Numbered from the stretch's first letter, positions 15,481 through 23,054 are shown. The stretch is 23,268 bases of DNA from Colivivens sp963626085 (GCA_963626085.1 CAVFVJ010000036.1:1-23268), one strand, 5' to 3'. The notes: generated from the sequence alone by a model not told the origin. Made by a program: numbers and translations.

Positions 15481-16896
15481 TCAGAATTTGAAATATTCCT
15501 TTGCGTTGTAGTAACTGATGTCTTCCACCATTTGGCAGATACGTTTCATTTCGCTTGCCGGGAGTTCTCCGTTTTCCACATCGTTACCAAGCAAGTTGCA
15601 GAGGGTGCGACGGAAATACTCATGCCGAGGGTAGCTGAGGAACGAACGGGAGTCGGTGAGCATCCCTACGAAGCGACTGAGCAATCCGAGCAGTGACAGG
15701 GTGTTCATCTGGTTTTCCATGCCGCGCTTTTGGTCGAGGAACCACCAGCCTGAGCCCCATTGAATCTTGCCGGGACAACTGCCGTCCTGGAAGTTGCCGA
15801 GCATGGTCGCTACCATCTCGTTGTCGGCAGGGTTGAGGTTGTAGAGTATGGTTCGAGCCAACTTGTCCTCTGAAGCTAAACGGTCGAGGAACTTCGACAT
15901 GGGCTTGGCTGTGTTGAACTGTCCAATGGAGTCGAAGCCGGTGTCGGGACCAAGCAACCGGAACATCTTGCTGTTGTTGTCGCGAATAGCTCCGTAGTGG
16001 TATTGTTGTGTCCATCCTGCATCATAGTCCATCTCAGCGAAGACTACGAGCATACAACTCTTGTATTTGCGTATCTCCTCCTGCGTCAGTTCTTTTCCAC
16101 CGTAGACCTTGTCGAAGATGTGGTTGATCTCGGAGTCGGTATAGTCGTCTGCGTAGAACTCTTCGATACCGTGGTCCGACAGTCGGCAACCGTTGGAGGT
16201 GAAGTATTCGTGGCGTTTATGAAGTGCGTCTATGACATCTTGAAAACAAGTGACAGTAACACCGCTTGTCTCGCTCAATTTTTCTATGTATGCCCTAAAG
16301 TTCTGTGGTGACTCCACTGCCATCGCCTTGTCCGGTCGCCATGCGGGAATCATGTGTGGGTCGTTCTCGTTCCTTGATGCAGCGTATTCCTGATGGAAGT
16401 GTAGGTCATCTGTAGGATCGTCTGTTGTGCATACCACCTCTACGTTATAGTGGCGCATAAGTCCCCGAGCAGTATACTCTGGGTCATTGCGCAACTTGTC
16501 TGTGCATTTGTCGTAGATTTCCCTTGCTGTGTCCGGGTTCAGAATCTTGGTTATGCCGAAGGCGGTCTTCAACTCAAGATGGCTCCAGTGGTAGAGTGGG
16601 TTACGGAAACAGTAGGGGAGCGTCTCAGCCCATTTCTCGAACTTCTGGTAGTCTGTTGTGTCCTTACCTGTACAGTAACGCTCGTCGACACCGTTCGTAC
16701 GCATTGCTCTCCATTTATAGTGGTCACCTCCGAGCCAAAGTTCTGTAAGTGAATCAAAACGGTGGTCTTCAGCCACCATCTGAGGACTAAGATGACAGTG
16801 GTAGTCAATGATAGGCAGGTGTTCTGCGTGTTCGTGGTAAAGTTTCTGTGCAGTCTCTGTTTGTAACAGGAAGTTGTCATCAAGGAATTGTTTCAT
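15481..16896 (-). CDS. uxaC: Glucuronate isomerase
   Basis: A 471-residue protein, the normal UxaC length. It isomerises D-glucuronate to D-fructuronate (and galacturonate to tagaturonate) in the cytoplasm, the first step of hexuronate breakdown. Signatures are IIDYHCHLSP (residues 29-38) with the metal-ligand His33 and His35, WLGGDHYKWRAMRTNGV, YHWSHLELKTAFGI, VVCTTDDPTDDLHFH, GWTQQYHYGAIRDNN, RLLGPDTGFDSIG and GSGWWFLDQKRGM. It is the first gene of a minus-strand run of four. A -7 box TAACTTTGT lies 35 bp upstream. Together with the GH115 alpha-glucuronidase 3.6 kb away it suggests glucuronoxylan or glycosaminoglycan uronate use. No uxuA/uxuB or kdgK is in the window. Confidence 0.96.
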   Translation of the reverse strand: MKQFLDDNFLLQTETAQKLYHEHAEHLPIIDYHCHLSPQMVAEDHRFDSLTELWLGGDHYKWRAMRTNGVDERYCTGKDTTDYQKFEKWAETLPYCFRNPLYHWSHLELKTAFGITKILNPDTAREIYDKCTDKLRNDPEYTARGLMRHYNVEVVCTTDDPTDDLHFHQEYAASRNENDPHMIPAWRPDKAMAVESPQNFRAYIEKLSETSGVTVTCFQDVIDALHKRHEYFTSNGCRLSDHGIEEFYADDYTDSEINHIFDKVYGGKELTQEEIRKYKSCMLVVFAEMDYDAGWTQQYHYGAIRDNNSKMFRLLGPDTGFDSIGQFNTAKPMSKFLDRLASEDKLARTILYNLNPADNEMVATMLGNFQDGSCPGKIQWGSGWWFLDQKRGMENQMNTLSLLGLLSRFVGMLTDSRSFLSYPRHEYFRRTLCNLLGNDVENGELPASEMKRICQMVEDISYYNAKEYFKF

Positions 16897-16930
16897 ACTT
16901 TGTGATTGGTTTTATTGTTTGATTGTCAAT

Positions 16931-16939
16931 ACAAAGTTA
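16931..16939 (-). promoter_or_regulatory. Putative -7 box for the uxaC run
   Basis: Minus strand TAACTTTGT fits TAnnTTTG and lies 35 bp before the uxaC ATG. No convincing TTTG is seen 19-20 bp upstream, so the promoter may need an activator. Confidence 0.45.
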
Positions 16940-17011
16940 CAAATAAAATCCCAATGTCATGTGGCTGTACTAAAAGAAATCATAGGTTGCCTGAAATAAA
17001 ATCATTTTTCA

Positions 17012-17044
17012 TTTTGCGCTTTCAATGAGAATGGTTAACTTTGC
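17012..17044 (+). promoter_or_regulatory. Promoter of the cobalamin riboswitch transcript
   Basis: -33 TTTTG (17012-17016), 19-bp spacer and -7 TAACTTTGC (17036-17044): a full consensus match. Transcription would begin near 17050, just upstream of the aptamer. Confidence 0.75.
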
Positions 17045-17047
17045 AGC

Positions 17048-17262
17048 GCATTTGGTTTTCAACACCACTCGTTGGTGGAGAACTAAGATGGGAACGCAGT
17101 GTGATTCTGCGACTATACCCGTAGCTGTGAGTCCTTTTTTTTAAGGGCAACCGATAAAAGTCACTGTTTCGACTGGTAAAGAATGACCGATGAGGTGGTT
17201 CTTGCTGAGAAATGGGAAGACTGAGTTGCTTGAGGATGAGTCAGAAGACCTGCCAGGTGCCG
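17048..17262 (+). ncRNA. Cobalamin riboswitch
   Basis: Conserved blocks occur in order: a 5' hairpin (CACCAC-TCGTT-GGTGG, 17074-17089), AAGATGGGAACGCAGTGTGA (from 17085) leading into TTCTGCGACT, CCCGTAGCTGTGA, AGTCACTG, GGGAAGACTGAG, and the B12 box GTCAGAAGACCTGCC (17240-17254). This is the RF00174-type aptamer that binds adenosyl- or methylcobalamin. Boundaries are approximate. In Bacteroidetes such RNAs normally precede btuB, cob genes or B12-independent isoenzymes. Here the next plus-strand gene is holA, separated by an intrinsic terminator, so this copy appears to have no dedicated target. Confidence 0.88.
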
Positions 17263-17323
17263 TAGTTAAGATGTCTCTGCGGGAGAACGGAGGCAGAACC
17301 AATGTGGGAACGAATTGATAGAT

Positions 17324-17346
17324 ACGCACAAGACGGGTGTGTGCGT
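17324..17346 (+). other. Hairpin after the aptamer
   Basis: ACGCACA (17324-17330) pairs with TGTGCGT (17340-17346) around a 9-base loop. It lies between the B12 box and the terminator and may be part of the expression platform. There is no T-run, so it is not itself a terminator. Confidence 0.5.
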
Positions 17347-17413
17347 GTTGTTGGAGTGTAGCTCTTTATGACGGCATACATTTTGGATTAAATTAATAAA
17401 TTGTGATTATTGG

Positions 17414-17447
17414 AGGGAGCTTTGCAGTGATGCAAGGCTCTTTTCTC
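17414..17447 (+). terminator. Intrinsic terminator between riboswitch and holA
   Basis: GAGCTTTGCA (17417-17426), loop GTGA, then TGCAAGGCTC (17431-17440), with one G-T wobble, followed by TTTTCTC. It would end the riboswitch transcript at about 395 nt. The holA promoter lies just downstream. Confidence 0.8.
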
Positions 17448-17459
17448 ATTTCTTTGTTG

Positions 17460-17468
17460 TATCTTTGC
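17460..17468 (+). promoter_or_regulatory. holA -7 box
   Basis: TATCTTTGC fits TAnnTTTG exactly, 25 bp before the holA ATG and downstream of the terminator, so holA need not depend on the riboswitch transcript. The -33 box is weak. Confidence 0.55.
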
Positions 17469-17493
17469 ATCATGAACTGATAATATTTATAGT

Positions 17494-18522
17494 ATGGCAA
17501 AGACAACTACATCTGGCACTACATATAAGGATATCGTCACCTCCATCCGTAAGCGTATCTTCAGTCCCGTATATCTGTTGATGGGGGAGGAGTCTTATTA
17601 TATCGACCGCATATCTGAGTGTGTGGCTGAGACCGTGCTTAGTGAGGAAGAGAAGGACTTTAACCAAATCGTTATTTACTGCACGCGCGAGACGGATGTG
17701 AAGGATATCATCAATACCGCCAAACGCTATCCGATGATGTCGGAATACCAGACAGTAATTGTTAAAGAGGCTCAGAATTTAACTAAATTGGATGAACTGG
17801 TTGGTTATGTGCAAAATCCTCTCAAATCGACCATACTGGTGCTTTGCTACAAGAACGGGACGGTGGACAAAAGAAAGAAACTTGTGGCAGCTTTTCAGAA
17901 GAATGGGGTGGTGTTTGAGAGCCAAAAGGTGAAGGACTCTGCGCTGCCAGCTTTTGTCGTTGACTATCTGAAGCAGAAGAATGTCACCATTGACAATAAT
18001 GCGACCATGATGATTGCTGACTGTATCGGCACTGACCTCAACCGCATGGCAGGTGAGCTCGACAAGTTGATTGTTGCATTGCCTGAGGGCGCGGTGAACG
18101 TTACTGCCGAGATGGTGGAACGTAATATAGGTATCAGTCGTGAGTTCAACAACTGGGAATTGAGGAATGCCATTGTGAACAAAAACGTATTTAAGGCGAA
18201 TCAGATTTTGTGCTATTTCAATTCCAATCCGAAGGCGAATCCGCCTTTCCCCACTCTTGCCGTACTCTTCAATTTGTTCTCAAGTATGATGCAGGGATTC
18301 TATGCGCCTGACCGAAGTGACTCTGGAATAGCAAGCCATCTAGGCATTTCCCCATGGCAGGCAAGGGAGCTGGTGACTGCAATGAAGAACTATACAGCTT
18401 TGAAGACTATGCAAGTACTTTCTAAAATTCGTGGGACTGACTGTAAGTTGAAGGGAGTAGAGAAGGGGAGTGCTACCGACGGTGAGATTATGCAGGAGCT
18501 GTTGTTCTTCATACTTCACTGA
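17494..18522 (+). CDS. holA: DNA polymerase III subunit delta
   Basis: A 342-residue clamp-loader subunit that opens the beta sliding clamp as part of the DnaX complex. Family marks are YKDIVTSIRKRIFSPVYLLM, GEESYYIDRISECV (the degenerate AAA N-domain typical of delta), QTVIVKEAQNLTKLDEL, LVLCYKNGTVDKRKKLVAAF, ADCIGTDLNRMAGELDKL, ISREFNNWELRNAI and FPTLAVLFNLFSSM. The length is normal. The start follows a -7 box at 17460. It is followed 10 bp later by the second palindromic mosaic element. It is essential in known bacteria, so a solid landmark of core chromosome. Confidence 0.96.
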   Translation: MAKTTTSGTTYKDIVTSIRKRIFSPVYLLMGEESYYIDRISECVAETVLSEEEKDFNQIVIYCTRETDVKDIINTAKRYPMMSEYQTVIVKEAQNLTKLDELVGYVQNPLKSTILVLCYKNGTVDKRKKLVAAFQKNGVVFESQKVKDSALPAFVVDYLKQKNVTIDNNATMMIADCIGTDLNRMAGELDKLIVALPEGAVNVTAEMVERNIGISREFNNWELRNAIVNKNVFKANQILCYFNSNPKANPPFPTLAVLFNLFSSMMQGFYAPDRSDSGIASHLGISPWQARELVTAMKNYTALKTMQVLSKIRGTDCKLKGVEKGSATDGEIMQELLFFILH

Positions 18523-18532
18523 CCACAGTTTT

Positions 18533-18615
18533 TAGTAGGTGACGTGTCCCACGTCACATCCCGTAGAGTGTGCGTCACATCTTGTGAAGTGTGCAGTGAG
18601 ACACTGCACCTACTA
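18533..18615. repeat. Palindromic mosaic element, copy 2
   Basis: An 83-bp element with the same inverted ends as the one at 1447-1573: TAGTAGGTG (18533-18541) and CACCTACTA (18607-18615). Inside are GTGACGTGTCCCACGTCAC and GTGCAGTGAGACACTGCAC. The loop words GTGTCCCAC and GTGAGACAC resemble each other as reverse complements, so each subunit is a variant of one palindrome. It starts 10 bp after the holA stop. Confidence 0.7.
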
Positions 18616-18650
18616 TTTTTCTTGTATGGGAAAAAGGCTCTGAAAATTGT

Positions 18651-18688
18651 AAAACTGGGAGGCTAGACGGCTTCTCAGTTTTGTTTTC
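18651..18688 (+). terminator. Probable intrinsic terminator of holA
   Basis: AAAACTGGGAG pairs imperfectly with CTTCTCAGTTTT around GCTAGACGG, followed by GTTTTCG. The stem is decent and the T-run short. It lies just after the mosaic element. Confidence 0.5.
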
Positions 18689-19390
18689 GTGTGTTTTGTG
18701 CTGTAGGAATCCTCGAATATATGTTCAATAACGGTGTTTTATGTCTCTGACAAATTTTTTAGAAGGAAAATACTGTACAAGATTTTTCTATGTCTGTGGC
18801 TTGAATAATAGGTAATTAAGGCGCTTTTAAGGTCTTTATGGCGTGCCTTCGTTTGCTGGTTCAGGCATCATTAGGTAAAATAGGAAAATGGTTGGGAGGT
18901 TTCGTGGGTTTTATACAAGCGGAAACAAAATATGGCGTTCGATAATTGTGATTTAGGATCGTCAATTAGTTACAAAAGTAATCCATTGAAATTGGTAAAA
19001 TGAAAATGTATAGGTGTAATCTTGGCATTACAATTATAAAGAATGGGTTATTTGATATGTTTGTCTACAGATATATTTGTATATGCATAGATGAATAGTT
19101 GTAATGTACATGGTATAAAACGTTGTAAACCAACACATAAACTACTCTTATGCGATAGTTGGTTTATCTGATAAGCTAATTAGTTGTAATATTATTCTGA
19201 TTGATGTATAGTAGGATAAGAATGTATATAATAATAAGTAGATTATCAATAAGATAAACTGCGAATTAATCATAATCAATTCAATGGAAGTTGTCTGTTG
19301 TATTTGATTTTGTAAATAGAATAACATGACAGTGTATTACAATGATAAAATATAGAATGCTATACTGAAAATGTTTTTCAGAAAAAAGTT
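18689..19390. other. AT-rich intergenic stretch, no gene recognised
   Basis: About 700 bp without a credible open frame. It is markedly more AT-rich than its neighbours from about 18950. One clear inverted repeat, TAAACCAAC (19126-19134) and GTTGGTTTA (19158-19166), with a 23-base loop, is present. Short recurring AGTTGTAAT words occur nearby. There is no tRNA-like fold or known RNA that I can identify. Confidence 0.5.
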
Positions 19391-19399
19391 TTGATTTTG

Positions 19400-19466
19400 T
19401 TTGGTGGGTCGAAAAATTATATCTACTTTTGTAAACCATTTCGGAAATGGGTGATTTTACACCCAT
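19400..19466 (+). promoter_or_regulatory. Promoter and overlapping inverted repeats of the XRE regulator
   Basis: -33 TTTG (19400-19403), 20-bp spacer and -7 TACTTTTGT (19424-19432). Immediately downstream are CCATTTC/GAAATGG (19436-19442 and 19444-19450) and, overlapping it, ATGGGTG/CACCCAT (19447-19453 and 19460-19466). Inverted repeats right at the start of transcription suggest autorepression. Confidence 0.55.
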
Positions 19467-19492
19467 TGATAAACGGATGTGGTATAGTAAGA

Positions 19493-20023
19493 ATGAGTGA
19501 AACAAATAATAGACCGATGGGCGATAAAGAGCGCATAGAATATATTATTAAGGAGATGGCACTGTCCAACGTTGAGTTCTCAAAACTCACGGGCATCGCC
19601 CCGGCTACGATTTCCCATATAACGGGTGGGAGGAGCAAACCGACATTGTCGATATTCAAATCAATCATGGATGCATTCCCTGACTTGAATCCAGAGTGGG
19701 TGTTCATGGGCGAAGGCAATATATATAAGAATAAGGAGAACGCAGCAGCGGTGAGACAGGAAGAGGGTCAAAAGCTCTCAAGCGGATCGTTGGACTTGTT
19801 TTCTTCGGAGCCATCGTCGGACACTCCTGTCAGGCGGTATGCTGAACAGGCAAAAGGTAAGTCGTCTGCGACGGATGGTTCTAAGCCTGTAGACATGTTG
19901 GGGATAAAGGAGGTGATAAGATCATCGATGGAGGAAGCCATCAGTCAGAGGAGAAGGCAGATCGTGGAGGTTCGCATATTCTTCGATGACGGGACATACG
20001 AGGCGTTCAATACTCCTAAGTGA
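19493..20023 (+). CDS. XRE-family helix-turn-helix regulator
   Basis: The frame is open from 19391, but the ATG at 19493 is chosen because the promoter and inverted repeats lie before it and the extra 34 residues look non-coding. This gives 176 residues. The helix-turn-helix spans about residues 12-65 (RIEYIIKEMALSNVEFSKLT, GIAPATISHITGGRSKPTLS, then NPEWVFMGEGNIY, the ending usual in Bacteroidetes XRE/CI-like regulators). A polar linker with many Ser and Gln follows. The C-terminal VEVRIFFDDGTYEAFNTPK segment is a short beta-rich end. It is likely a DNA-binding dimer. Targets are unknown apart from its own probable operator. It is flanked by long gene-free stretches on both sides. Confidence 0.85.
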   Translation: MSETNNRPMGDKERIEYIIKEMALSNVEFSKLTGIAPATISHITGGRSKPTLSIFKSIMDAFPDLNPEWVFMGEGNIYKNKENAAAVRQEEGQKLSSGSLDLFSSEPSSDTPVRRYAEQAKGKSSATDGSKPVDMLGIKEVIRSSMEEAISQRRRQIVEVRIFFDDGTYEAFNTPK

Positions 20024-20052
20024 AAAGGCTGTAAAGACATTGAAACCAAGAA

Positions 20053-20153
20053 GGAATTAAGATGTGCGGTTGTTTGCACCGGAAATTAAAATGTGCTCAA
20101 CTTGAAATTGAAATGTGCTACTGATTGAGCCGGAAAGAAATTGAAATGTAGAT
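20053..20153 (+). repeat. Four short direct repeats, possibly an IS21-type element end
   Basis: Four copies of GAAATTRAAATGTGC-like sequence centre on ATGTG at 20062, 20091, 20113 and 20146 (spacings 29, 22 and 33 bp). The second and fourth are preceded by CCGGAAA. Ends of IS21-family elements carry several such imperfect direct repeats, and Bacteroidetes copies often show this wording, but this is from memory. No istA/istB is present, so it would be a scar or solo end. Confidence 0.45.
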
Positions 20154-20164
20154 GGCTGTGAAGC

Positions 20165-20345
20165 CAGATTATTGGAGGGTGCGGAAATCATACGCAATTT
20201 TCAACCGCACTTTGATAAGAGAATATATAAGAAGAGAATGAAATGTGAGTGTCGTCAGTGTGTGAGAGGTTAGTGATAACCACATGCGCATTTAGACACG
20301 CTCGCGAATAGGTGGAAGTTTTTACGTTCGCGAGATTAACAACTT
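20165..20345 (+). other. Hairpin-rich 3' region after the XRE gene
   Basis: Several stems follow one another: GTGCGG/CCGCAC around 20178-20208, GGTTA-GTGA-TAACC (20268-20281), and CTCGCGAA (20301-20308) with TTCGCGAG (20327-20334). No long open frame exists. With the terminator at 20358 this could be a structured 3' UTR or a small RNA; no clear promoter of its own is seen and it matches no RNA I know. Confidence 0.4.
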
Positions 20346-20357
20346 TGTTGTTGTAAG

Positions 20358-20392
20358 AAGGTGAAATCGCAATTATGATTTCACCTTTTTTT
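20358..20392 (+). terminator. Strong intrinsic terminator
   Basis: AAGGTGAAATC (20358-20368) pairs perfectly with GATTTCACCTT (20377-20387) around an 8-base loop, and a run of seven T follows (20386-20392). It ends plus-strand transcription from the XRE gene or an RNA within its 3' region. Confidence 0.88.
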
Positions 20393-20434
20393 GTGGTGTA
20401 TCTACTATAATCCCATGCAGAATCTATTTTTTTT

Positions 20435-20505
20435 AGGCTCTGTGTTGAATAGTGTGGGTAAAGGTAATCCATTACCCACTACCTACTCAAATCAACACAG
20501 AGCCT
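20435..20505. repeat. 71-bp palindrome with TA flanks, MITE-like
   Basis: AGGCTCTGTGTTGA (20435-20448) is perfectly inverted at 20492-20505 (TCAACACAGAGCCT), and an inner GTGGGTAA (20454-20461) is inverted at 20472-20479. If the ends are taken as GGCTCTG...CAGAGCC, they are bordered by TA on each side. On the minus strand it directly follows and overlaps the GH115 stop codon, but an A-run rather than a T-run follows there, so it is not a standard terminator. A miniature inverted-repeat element is the best guess. Confidence 0.55.
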
Positions 20506-23023
20506 ATATTATCCTTATCCTCTTCTTACCTTCTCTTCCATCTATAACTATCTTTTCGAAGAGGATAGCAGGAGCGTTAGGGGTAAGGGTGAGAGTATGG
20601 ATATCTTCGGATGTATTCGGTAACTCTACTTCTATAACTTGGTCTACGATGCGAGAGGCAATGGTAGGGTAGTAGATGTCATAAATGTTCTCAGGTTTCT
20701 CATTGAGGCGTTCGTTGAAGTTGACGATGACGGGTTTGTTGCCATCTATGCTTACCCCATAGGTCATGCCGCCCTTGTTTTGGTAGTCCAAGGTCGATTT
20801 GGTGATGACATGGATACGAACCTTCTTGGCTGTCATCTTGAACTTGTAAGTTATGCTTGCGCCTTTAACGTCTTGGGTGTATGGCATCAAGGTCATGGCT
20901 GCCTTGCTCTTGCCCATGAATGGAATCTCAGTCCACTTGGCGACTCCTGTTCCCTTGGCGGATGAGGTCGCATCGGTTGTACTGTAGTAGTACGGAGCTT
21001 CTATCTCAACCACCTCGTCTTTTTCGGAGATGACGCAGCCTGCAGCTACTCGATGTAGCTTAGGGCAGGTGTCCTTGTCAAAGGAGTCGTTCCATGAGGT
21101 ATATCCAATATGCTTCTGGGTCATCATGCCGTTCCACTTGCCATTAGACATCTTCGTGTTGTAGAAGTCGCAGATGAGTGAATCTCGCTTGAAGAGTCGT
21201 TCACACTCGTCAGCCCATTCGTTTGCTTTTGGATTGTCCTGTGCATAGAGTGAGTGGTTCATGGCCTGGGCAAAATACATTTGGTGCAGATTGCTCATCA
21301 CCTCTATGGGAAAGAGAATAATCTGGCGATAGGCATCGTGATAGGTATTGGGCAGACTATTGTACTGACGAAGGGCATCCGCTTCCAGGCGCAGGTACTG
21401 GTTTACCACTGTCTGCCACTCTCCGCTCTCCAAGTCGTAGGTGTTCTTGTCGAGCATCTCTGCTGTGCATCTGCCATTGTACTTGCAGGCGAGGTTGAGA
21501 ATGCGAGCTGCTTCCTCAGACTGTGCCTTGCCAAACTGCTGTGCGCAGAAATCTCTTACGTGATTGGTGATGCGGTCAACGGAGTATTTGTGTGGATTCC
21601 AAGCCATGTCAAGGAATTGGCTGATAGGGTACTCCATCGGCTTAAGGTCGCCCACGTTGAGAATCCAAAGGCGGTCTATGCCATTTTCGTAGGCAAGAGT
21701 GAGTTGTTCCCATGGGTTTTGTACAGGGGTGGCGTTAATAAACTTGGAGTTGCGTGGGGCACCAACGTAATCCACATGGTAGTATAAGCCCCAACCGCCC
21801 TTGTGCTTGCGTTCTTGTGCATTAGGCACACGACGTATATTCCCCCAGTTGTCATCGCAGAGCAGGAGGGTTGCGTCATCGGGCACTTTCATACCTTTGT
21901 CATAGTAATCCAATACCTCTTTATATAATGCCCATACTTGTGGAGTCTCGCTGGCTTTTTTGCTTGTTATGTCGCTGATGATCTTGCGTTGGTCAGCAAT
22001 AATTTGTTGCATCAACTTGGTGTCGGCTTCCTCGCTCATTGCCTCGTCGCCGTCGCCTCGCATACCAATGGTCACGATTTGCTCGGTGTCTTTCATACGC
22101 TCGATGCCCTCACGGAAAAACCGTTGCAGACTCTCTTTGTTCTTTTGGTAGTTCCATGTGCCCCATTCATTGCGATGGCGAGCATACTCTTGGTGGTTGC
22201 GAGCCATTGGCTCATGATGGGATGTGCCCATGATGATGCCCATCTCGTCTGCTGTCTTCTCGTTCTCTGCATCGTCGGCATAGAAAGCCCAACCCCACAT
22301 GGCAGGCCACATCATGTTGCCACGCAAGCGGAGTACCAATTCGAACACTCGTTGATAGAAACGATGGTCTCCATAATTGGTTCCGTATGTATTGCTAACC
22401 CAAGAGGTGAGGCAAGGTGCCTCGTCGTTGAGGAAAATGCCTCGATAACGGACGGCTGGTTCGCCATCAGTATACACTCCCTCATTGACAAAGATGGAGT
22501 CGTGATGCTCCACGGGTACATCTGCCCAGTCGTACCAAGGTGATACGCCCATCTGCTGTGATAGCTCATAGATTCCATAGATGGTACCTCTACGATCGCT
22601 GCCAGCGATGACCAGTTGGTTGTCTACTATGGTTATGATGAATTTTTCTCTTTTGCCTTTCAGTAGATTGGCGTCGATTCGTTTTTCCTTGATGAGTAGG
22701 TCAATGGCTGCGGAGTGACCGAGTGTTCCGATGATGATGGTTGGTTTGGTGGAGGCTTTGACCTTTCCTGGTGCCGATGTCGTTTCCGATGTGATGGTGG
22801 TCTTTCCACCACTCACTTTTGCGATGTCTTTGACGAGGGCTTGCACGGCATAGCTCACGCCCTTGCAGTCATTGGTGTCTTGGTAGATGCTTACTTGGTT
22901 GTCTGGGTTGATGAGTAAGTCGCCTTGGTGGAATGATACAAAGCGGTCGGCAGCGCTTGCTTCAATGGTAGAAAGTAGGGCAATACCGCAAGCGATGGCT
23001 TTCTTCAGATTGTTTTGTCTCAT
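20504..23023 (-). CDS. Secreted GH115 xylan alpha-1,2-glucuronidase
   Basis: An 839-residue protein with a signal peptide (KKAIACGIALLSTIEASA, cleavage near ASA-AD). An N-terminal domain holds TIIIGTLGHSAAIDLLI and GSDRRGTIYGIYELSQQMG. The GH115 catalytic barrel shows SPWYDWADVPVE, YRGIFLNDEAPCLTSWV, LRLRGNMMWPAMWGWAF, GIIMGTSHHEPM, IVTIGMRGDGDEAM, LLLCDDNWGNIRR, GGWGLYYHVDYVGAPRN and DRLWILNVGDLKPMEYPI. A C-terminal beta-sandwich (IPFMGKSKAAMTLMPY, RIHVITKSTLDYQNKGGM) completes the fold. The enzyme removes (4-O-methyl-)glucuronic acid from xylan, probably in the periplasm or outside. The basic ending GREGKKRIRII is unusual and its stop lies in the palindrome, so the C-terminus may have been altered. 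No SusC/SusD or xylanase is adjacent. Confidence 0.94.
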   Translation of the reverse strand: MRQNNLKKAIACGIALLSTIEASAADRFVSFHQGDLLINPDNQVSIYQDTNDCKGVSYAVQALVKDIAKVSGGKTTITSETTSAPGKVKASTKPTIIIGTLGHSAAIDLLIKEKRIDANLLKGKREKFIITIVDNQLVIAGSDRRGTIYGIYELSQQMGVSPWYDWADVPVEHHDSIFVNEGVYTDGEPAVRYRGIFLNDEAPCLTSWVSNTYGTNYGDHRFYQRVFELVLRLRGNMMWPAMWGWAFYADDAENEKTADEMGIIMGTSHHEPMARNHQEYARHRNEWGTWNYQKNKESLQRFFREGIERMKDTEQIVTIGMRGDGDEAMSEEADTKLMQQIIADQRKIISDITSKKASETPQVWALYKEVLDYYDKGMKVPDDATLLLCDDNWGNIRRVPNAQERKHKGGWGLYYHVDYVGAPRNSKFINATPVQNPWEQLTLAYENGIDRLWILNVGDLKPMEYPISQFLDMAWNPHKYSVDRITNHVRDFCAQQFGKAQSEEAARILNLACKYNGRCTAEMLDKNTYDLESGEWQTVVNQYLRLEADALRQYNSLPNTYHDAYRQIILFPIEVMSNLHQMYFAQAMNHSLYAQDNPKANEWADECERLFKRDSLICDFYNTKMSNGKWNGMMTQKHIGYTSWNDSFDKDTCPKLHRVAAGCVISEKDEVVEIEAPYYYSTTDATSSAKGTGVAKWTEIPFMGKSKAAMTLMPYTQDVKGASITYKFKMTAKKVRIHVITKSTLDYQNKGGMTYGVSIDGNKPVIVNFNERLNEKPENIYDIYYPTIASRIVDQVIEVELPNTSEDIHTLTLTPNAPAILFEKIVIDGREGKKRIRII

Positions 23024-23054
23024 TGGATTTTTGTTCTCATTTTTTTATACTATT

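Noticed and set aside
17141..17329. 62-residue minus-strand open frame
   Set aside because: It lies on the antisense of the cobalamin aptamer and shows no family features.
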